From: Microbulbifer celer | GTDB lineage: Bacteria > Pseudomonadota > Gammaproteobacteria > Pseudomonadales > Cellvibrionaceae | Direction of reading: 5' to 3' | NCBI RefSeq assembly: GCF_020991125.1 | Contig: NZ_CP087715.1 | Location: 2,507,501-2,571,500 of the forward strand | Length of the DNA stretch: 64,000 nt | Shown here: positions 59,279-64,000 of the stretch, piece by piece | Layout: each line of letters begins with the position of its first letter | Numbering within the stretch: position 1 is the stretch's first letter | Translations under genes and position numbers: made by a program | Notes under the pieces: model-generated | What the model saw: only the letters and a program-made list of their open reading frames with translations | Told to the model about the DNA's origin: nothing | The model's database searches: none

Positions 59279-59302
59279 ATTAGAAAAAGTTATTGCGCTC
59301 CG

Positions 59303-59428
59303 ATGCAAAGGTGGCGCTAGCGGGGGTGGCCTTGCGAGACCGTCTGCGGCCAGGACGGCCGCAGCCGAGCCCCCATGGATGGGTTCACGGCGTGTCTCGC
59401 AAGGCCACCCCCGCTAGCGACACCGCCA
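59303..59428 (+). repeat. Dispersed structured repeat, copy B
   Basis: The outer arms GGGGGTGGCCTTGCGAGAC and GTCTCGCAAGGCCACCCCC pair. The inner hairpin is CGTCTGCGGCCAGGACGGCC and its GCAG side. The core from AGCCCCCATGGATGGG to ACGGCGTGTCTC is the same as in copies A and C. Confidence 0.85.
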
Positions 59429-59512
59429 CTCCCCCGGAACACCCCCCGGTTCAAAACACCCCCAAATCCGTTACACTCTCGCGCCAGTTAGAACCGGACC
59501 GGACTGAACTCT

Positions 59513-59857
59513 ATGCAAAAACATTTCCTCTGCGGCTACGAAGATCTGGCGGAAGGCGAATCCAAAGGCTATTCCCTCGGCGACAACAGCGCCGGGCTGG
59601 ACAATGTGTTTGCGGTCAAGAAAGACGGCGAGGTGTTCGCCTATAAGAACGTCTGCCCGCATCGGGGCATCAATCTGGAATGGCAGCCGGACCAGTTTCT
59701 GGATTCGGAAAAAGCCCTGATCCAGTGCGCCTCTCATGGCGCCCTGTTTGAGATCACCACCGGCGAATGTATCGCCGGCCCCTGTGCCGGAGATGCGCTC
59801 ACGCCGGTTCCCGTCGAGTATGCGCAGGAAGGCCTATACGTGCTGCTCGCGGATTGA
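59513..59857 (+). CDS. Rieske [2Fe-2S] protein
   Basis: The protein has 114 residues. The Rieske ligands are CPHRG (CxH) and CASHGALF (CxxH), about 20 residues apart, as in small ferredoxin-type Rieske proteins. There is no signal or membrane segment. It could be the ferredoxin of an oxygenase or a NirD-like protein, but no partner enzyme is adjacent. It lies between repeat copies B and C. Confidence 0.9.
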   Translation: MQKHFLCGYEDLAEGESKGYSLGDNSAGLDNVFAVKKDGEVFAYKNVCPHRGINLEWQPDQFLDSEKALIQCASHGALFEITTGECIAGPCAGDALTPVPVEYAQEGLYVLLAD

Positions 59858-59883
59858 GCCAAGACGGAAGCTGTCAGTCTTGG

Positions 59884-60007
59884 GCGAAGGTGGCGATGCC
59901 GGGTACGTTCTTGTGAGACCTTCTGCGAGAGGGACCTCGCAGAAGAGCCCCCATGGATGGGTACACGGCGTGTCTCACAAGAACGTACCCGGCAGCGTCA
60001 CCGCCAC
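59884..60007 (+). repeat. Dispersed structured repeat, copy C
   Basis: The outer arms CCGGGTACGTTCTTGTGAGAC and its complement pair. The inner hairpin CTTCTGCGAGAGGGACCTCG and CAGAAG is identical to copy A. One core base differs (GGGTACACGG against GGGTTCACGG). It lies between the Rieske gene and sfsA. Confidence 0.85.
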
Positions 60008-60036
60008 TGAAAAATTTTACTAAGCAGCGCTACGTC

Positions 60037-60765
60037 CTACCCAACAAACGGCACCGGCTCTGTCAGCCGGATCTCCTCCGCGCCCATCACTGCGCGGTAA
60101 GCCAGCACCTCGACACCTGCAGCAATGGCCTGCTCCAGCGCCGCGGCGTAGGCCGGGTCGATTTCTGCGGCGGCTTCCACCGTCTCAATCTGGGAATGCT
60201 GCACGCAGTAAAACAGGACCGCGCGCACACCGTTTTCCGCCAGTTTCTGCAGTTCCCGCAGGTGCTTGGTACCGCGGGCGCTTACCGCATCGGGAAACAA
60301 ACCTCGGGGCCCTTCGGCGAGGGTGACATTTTTGACTTCCACATAGCAGGCGGCGCCATCATCGCGACTCAACCAGAAGTCGATGCGGCTGTTCTCCTCT
60401 CCGTACTTCACTTCCCGCTTCAAATGGTCGTAGCCCTGCAGCTCGGTCACCACGCCATCGCGAATCGCCTCTTCCACCAACGCGTTAGCGCGGCCGGTGT
60501 TGACCCCCGCCAGCGCACCTTCCGGCGTAGTGGTGATTTCCAGGGTGTGGCGGTACTTGCGTTTCGGATTGCCGGAATCTGAATACCAGCATGGCGTGTT
60601 TTCCCCCCAGCAATTCTTCATTGAGCCGGTGTTTGGACAATGAATGGTTATAATTTCACCAGTTTCAAGTTTTACATCGGCGAGAAAACGCTTGTAGCGG
60701 CGCAATAATTGCCCTTTTGCCAGGGTTGGGGTCAGTTTCACAGTAGGGTCCGTTAAATCATTCAA
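60037..60765 (-). CDS. sfsA: Sugar fermentation stimulation protein SfsA
   Basis: The protein has 242 residues. It shows RRYKRFLADVKLETGEIITI, CPNTGSMKNC, SRIDFWLSRDDGAACYVEVK and AVLFYCVQHSQ, all conserved in SfsA. The fold is nuclease-like (D-E-K motif in DFWL...EVKNV), and DNA binding has been reported for family members. The cellular role is still vague. It is divergent from dksA. Confidence 0.95.
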   Translation of the reverse strand: MNDLTDPTVKLTPTLAKGQLLRRYKRFLADVKLETGEIITIHCPNTGSMKNCWGENTPCWYSDSGNPKRKYRHTLEITTTPEGALAGVNTGRANALVEEAIRDGVVTELQGYDHLKREVKYGEENSRIDFWLSRDDGAACYVEVKNVTLAEGPRGLFPDAVSARGTKHLRELQKLAENGVRAVLFYCVQHSQIETVEAAAEIDPAYAAALEQAIAAGVEVLAYRAVMGAEEIRLTEPVPFVG

Positions 60766-61066
60766 TCGACTGGCGCACGAGCATCACACAAAGTCAGGAA
60801 ATAAATCAAAGTTCCGCGATTTCAGTGGTGCGTGCGTACCAGATTACACCATTCCTACCGGGCTTTTCGGCAGGATTGTTGCCCGCGCATTAACTCGACA
60901 ACATTTTGTGGCGCTGACGCAAGAGATTTGATAGTTTCCTCGCTCTTGGTTTCAGGGGGGTACCCCGGACCAGAGAAGGATACAGCCTGCAGACGCTTAA
61001 GCTTGGCTAGGCTTGAATTTGGTTGTAAAGCCCTTATCTATCAGGGCCCGTATTATGAGAGAGGCA
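60766..61066. promoter_or_regulatory. Divergent promoter region, sfsA and dksA
   Basis: About 300 bp hold both promoters. GGGGGTACCCCGG near 60956 is a short palindrome. No exact promoter was fixed. Confidence 0.45.
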
Positions 61067-61510
61067 ATGACTATGCCCAACACTGCTGCGAAATCCGAAA
61101 CTCTCCACGGCTTCGAGCCCTATCAGGAACAGAAGGGCGAGGAGTACATGAATGAGAAGCAGCAGGAGCATTTCCGCAAACTGCTGCGGGCCTGGAAGGC
61201 CGAATTGATGGCAGAAGTGGATCGCACTGTTTCGCACATGAAGGACGAAGCTGCCAACTTCCCGGATCCGGCGGACCGCGCCAGCCAGGAGGAGGAATTC
61301 AGCCTCGAACTGCGCACCCGCGATCGCGAGCGCAAATTGATCAAAAAGATCGACGCTACCCTGGAGCTGATTGACCAGGACGATTACGGTTTCTGTGAAG
61401 CCTGTGGCGTTGAAATCGGTATCCGTCGCCTCGAGGCACGTCCCACCGCTACCCTATGCGTGGACTGCAAAACGCTGGCGGAGATCAAGGAAAAGCAGAT
61501 TTCCGGCTGA
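61067..61510 (+). CDS. dksA: RNA polymerase-binding transcription factor DksA
   Basis: The protein has 147 residues from ATG 61067; ATG 61055 and 61073 are alternatives. A coiled-coil of about 70 residues ([20 protein letters not shown]) contains [11 protein letters not shown], the tip Asp residues. The zinc finger CEACG and CVDCK closes the protein. DksA works with ppGpp at the secondary channel of RNA polymerase. It is followed by a hairpin and then gluQ. Confidence 0.96.
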   Translation: MTMPNTAAKSETLHGFEPYQEQKGEEYMNEKQQEHFRKLLRAWKAELMAEVDRTVSHMKDEAANFPDPADRASQEEEFSLELRTRDRERKLIKKIDATLELIDQDDYGFCEACGVEIGIRRLEARPTATLCVDCKTLAEIKEKQISG

Positions 61511-61528
61511 TAGCCACTGCTTGAGCGG

Positions 61529-61552
61529 GGCGATACCGACCGTATCGCCTTT
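61529..61552 (+). terminator. Hairpin between dksA and gluQ
   Basis: GGCGATAC pairs with GTATCGCC around CGACC, followed by TTTCG. It is a partial terminator candidate; a terminator between dksA and gluQ is known in enterobacteria. Confidence 0.65.
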
Positions 61553-61608
61553 CGCGTCCCCCTGATCCGTGTGGGCGGCTGGATTGTCAACCTGCCGCCT
61601 GATCTCCG

Positions 61609-62517
61609 ATGCGTCCCCCACCCGAGACGTCCACCGTTTTGATCCAGTCCACCCCCGCTAACCTGCCAAGTTACATCGGTCGTTTTGCACCGTCCCCTAC
61701 CGGCCCCCTGCACTTCGGGTCTCTGGTGTGCGCGGTTGGCAGCTATCTGGACGCGGTGGCCCACGGCGGTCGCTGGCTGGTGCGCATGGAAGACCTCGAC
61801 CCACCGCGGGAAATGCCCGGCGCCGCAGATCGCATTCTCAAATCCCTCGATGCGCACGGCCTGCACTGGCACGAACCGGTTGCCTGGCAAAGTGCGCGTC
61901 ACCCTCTATATGACGATGCCCTGGAGAAACTGCAACAGCAGTCACTGGTGTATCCCTGTGGATGCACCCGGGCGCAGATCCGCGATGCCGGCGGACACGA
62001 CCGGCAAAACTGCACGGCGCCGGAACCCGGTGCCAGCTACGCTCTGCGCTTTGCCTGTGCCGGTGGCAGTACCGGGTTTGAGGATATCTGGCACGGCTCT
62101 CAGTCCCAGGCGGTAACAGAGGACCCGATCCTGAAGCGCAAGGACGGTCTCTATGCCTATCAGCTGGCAGTGGTGGTGGACGATATCTCTCAGGGTATTA
62201 CCCACATCATTCGCGGTGCCGACCTGATGGATTGCACTGCCGTACAACTGAGACTGTTCCACGCCCTGGGTGCGCGCCCACCGGCCTTTGGCCACCTGCC
62301 ACTGGTGATGAATGACAGCGGGCAGAAACTCAGCAAACAGAACCACGCCGCAGCGCTGGACGATAGCCGCGCACCGGAAAACCTGGCCACCGCACTGGGC
62401 TTTCTCGGCTTCAGACCGCCACCGGAGCTCGCCAGAAGCAATGTCGGGGAGATTCTTTCCTGGGCCAGCGCCCGCTGGCAGAGACACCAGGTGGACCGAC
62501 GCAATCGCTTGTTGTGA
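61609..62517 (+). CDS. gluQ: Glutamyl-Q tRNA(Asp) synthetase
   Basis: The protein has 302 residues. RFAPSPTGPLHFGS holds the HIGH-like motif and GQKLSKQNHA the KMSKS-like one. YPCGCTRAQIR holds zinc ligands. The length is that of GluRS without the anticodon-binding domain. It attaches glutamate to queuosine in tRNA-Asp. Placement after dksA is conserved in gammaproteobacteria. Confidence 0.95.
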   Translation: MRPPPETSTVLIQSTPANLPSYIGRFAPSPTGPLHFGSLVCAVGSYLDAVAHGGRWLVRMEDLDPPREMPGAADRILKSLDAHGLHWHEPVAWQSARHPLYDDALEKLQQQSLVYPCGCTRAQIRDAGGHDRQNCTAPEPGASYALRFACAGGSTGFEDIWHGSQSQAVTEDPILKRKDGLYAYQLAVVVDDISQGITHIIRGADLMDCTAVQLRLFHALGARPPAFGHLPLVMNDSGQKLSKQNHAAALDDSRAPENLATALGFLGFRPPPELARSNVGEILSWASARWQRHQVDRRNRLL

Positions 62518-62635
62518 ATGAGTGGGAGAATGACAGTTGAATCGCGCCCGGTGGCGCTTTAACATTTTTCGCCCGTTTCCCCGCGCACCCGTTTGCCGGC
62601 TCCGTTTGCCAGCCCTTACCTGACAACCCGACTTT

Positions 62636-62812
62636 ATGAGCAACCGCACCCTGTTAATCCTGCTGGTACTGATGGGTTATGTATTCAGCCCCACGGTATT
62701 CACCTGGATGATCAATCCCGCCGGCGCCTGGTACCGCCCGTTTATTCTCTGGTTCGTACTGATCCTGCTGGCGGTATTCATTCAGCGGAGGCGCAAACCC
62801 GATGACCTTTGA
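62636..62812 (+). CDS. cbrX: CbrX-like 58-residue membrane protein
   Basis: The protein has 58 residues with two membrane helices (TLLILLVLMGYVFSPTVFTW and FILWFVLILLAVFIQ) and a basic C-terminus. Its stop TGA at 62810-62812 overlaps the cbrA start at 62802, so the two are translationally coupled. In pseudomonads a small cbrX gene sits at the same place before cbrA. The name is given by position and shape, not by sequence search. Confidence 0.75.
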   Translation: MSNRTLLILLVLMGYVFSPTVFTWMINPAGAWYRPFILWFVLILLAVFIQRRRKPDDL

Positions 62813-64000
62813 AATCGTCAACATTGCGCTGATCGGGGTTGCCTATATTGCGGTCCTGTTCTTTGCCGCCTTTGCCACTTCCAAAGGCTGGCTGCCGGAG
62901 AACTGGGTGCGCAATCCGTTTTTCTATGTGCTGTCACTGGGGGTATCCCTGAGTGCCTGGACCTATTACGGCATCGTCGATCTGGCCTGGCAACATGGCT
63001 ACGGGGTACTGGCTTATTATCTGGGCACCGGAGCGATGTTCCTGTTTGCGCCGGTGGCCCTCGAGCCGCTGGCGCGGCTGGCACAGCGCTATCAGCTCAC
63101 CTCGCCGGCAGATCTGCTGGTATTTCGCTATCACAGCCGGGAGGCGGGCACCCTTGCCACCCTGTTCATGCTGCTTGGCCTGTTGCCGCTGATCGCCCTG
63201 CAGATTCAGGCGGTTGCGGAAACCCTGGCGCTGCTGTCGCGGGACAATGTCGCCGCCCTGGCGCTGCCGGACTCGGGGATGACCAGCAAGGATCTGATCG
63301 CCTTCTTCTACTGCGTGTTACTGGCGCTGTTCACCAGCACCTACGGCGCTTCGCGCAAACGACGCGCGGGTCTCGCCAGTGCCATGGCACTGGAATCCCT
63401 GGTGAAACTGGTGGCGCTACTAGCTGTTGGCCTGTATGCGGTATACGGCGTGTTTGGCGGGCTCGACGGGCTGGATCAGTGGCTGGGACAGAACAGCGAT
63501 ATGCAGCAGTTGCTGTATACCCCGATCAAACAGGGCTCTTCCCATACCCTGCTACTGGTTTTTATCGCCACTGCGGTGGCCATGCCCCACATCTTTTACC
63601 TGAGCGTTGCCGAACGCCCGGCGGCCCAGGCGCTGCGCACCTCGAGCTGGGGCTTCCCGCTGTTCCTGCTGATTATGGCGTTGCCGATTTTCCCCATCAT
63701 GTGGGCGGGTTTTGCGCTGGATGTGGCGGAACCGGTTCAGTACTTTACCCTCGCAGTTCCCCGGGCCAGCGGTTCTGCCGCGCTGACCATCCTGGCGTTT
63801 ATCGGCGGCCTCTCGGCGGCCACCGGTGCCCTGATCATGATCACTCTGGCGCTCTCCACCATGGTGATGAACCACTGGCTGCTACCGGGAACCCGCTGGC
63901 ATTCCGACGACGACATGTACCGCCAGCTGTTATGGTTGCGCCGGGCCCTGGTGGCGGCACTGTTCCTGGCAGGCTTCGCGTTCTATTTGTTACTGAACAA
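62802..64000 (+). CDS. cbrA: CbrA-type sensor histidine kinase (3' end outside window)
   Basis: The frame from ATG 62802 stays open to the window end, giving 399 visible residues. All visible sequence is a sodium/solute-symporter-like region with ten or more helices (WVRNPFFYVLSLGVSLSAWT, MPHIFYLSVAERPAAQALRT). This N-terminal SSS module fused to a kinase is the CbrA architecture. The gluQ-cbrX-cbrA order supports it. CbrAB controls carbon-nitrogen use in pseudomonads. The kinase half lies beyond the window. Confidence 0.88.
   Translation, partial: MTFEIVNIALIGVAYIAVLFFAAFATSKGWLPENWVRNPFFYVLSLGVSLSAWTYYGIVDLAWQHGYGVLAYYLGTGAMFLFAPVALEPLARLAQRYQLTSPADLLVFRYHSREAGTLATLFMLLGLLPLIALQIQAVAETLALLSRDNVAALALPDSGMTSKDLIAFFYCVLLALFTSTYGASRKRRAGLASAMALESLVKLVALLAVGLYAVYGVFGGLDGLDQWLGQNSDMQQLLYTPIKQGSSHTLLLVFIATAVAMPHIFYLSVAERPAAQALRTSSWGFPLFLLIMALPIFPIMWAGFALDVAEPVQYFTLAVPRASGSAALTILAFIGGLSAATGALIMITLALSTMVMNHWLLPGTRWHSDDDMYRQLLWLRRALVAALFLAGFAFYLLLN

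Overview
The window is most likely from a marine gammaproteobacterium of the Cellvibrionales type, with Microbulbifer as the best guess. This is inferred from the high G+C backbone, the dksA-gluQ-cbrX-cbrA order at the right end, several large TonB-dependent receptors (TBDRs), a PPi-type phosphofructokinase, and one structured repeat present three times. No rRNA, tRNA or CRISPR array was recognised.

Left backbone (1-30.6 kb). The order is: a partial neutral zinc metallopeptidase, ppiC, an esterase-like hydrolase, a large RND/MMPL exporter, a SelW-like redox protein, ubiX, mpl, a PPi-dependent phosphofructokinase, an AraC regulator and a TetR-like regulator in an AT-richer stretch, a PuuA-type glutamine synthetase homologue, a DoxX-like/DCC redox pair and an RpiB-type isomerase. 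An AraC-type membrane regulator, a TBDR and an M20 peptidase follow. A TPP riboswitch then precedes a thiamine-salvage operon (TBDR, YkoF-like thiamine-binding protein, PnuT-like transporter, ThiK-like kinase). A reverse-strand operon (glutamine-synthetase-like ligase, aldehyde dehydrogenase, iron alcohol dehydrogenase) and ppa close this part.

Accessory centre (31.0-45.0 kb). This is a chromosomal integron cassette array with no integrase in the window. About 20 small, AT-richer, same-strand genes are separated by attC sites: 14 intact, one cut by an IS3-family element, and at least five decayed ones on the right. Cargo includes a zinc-ribbon RES protein, a DUF4145 protein, a GHKL-type ATPase, a HEPN-like protein, a DUF5713 protein, two GNAT acetyltransferases, a SUMF1-like protein, a VOC protein, small membrane proteins and a lipoprotein. 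One cassette has no long ORF but contains an intrinsic terminator, so it probably encodes a small RNA. Two cassette genes appear frameshifted. Intact sites lie left and decayed sites right, so the ancestral attI side was probably next to ppa, where an attI-like core remains at 31018.

Right backbone (45-64 kb). A large TBDR, a small membrane protein and tag come first. A FecI/FecR pair diverges from a second large TBDR that carries an STN signalling domain; this receptor is a close paralogue of the 45.3 kb one. Then follow a repeat-bearing hypothetical protein, cysE, an M15 peptidase, a TfoX C-terminal-domain protein, htpX, an HtrA-like protease, a Rieske protein, sfsA, dksA, gluQ, a 58-residue CbrX-like gene and the start of cbrA.

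Non-genic structure: a three-copy structured repeat with compensating arm changes (about 1209, 59303 and 59884), a 157-bp MITE with CTAG duplications whose right duplication supplies the exporter stop codon, and two gene remnants (GNAT and luciferase-like monooxygenase).
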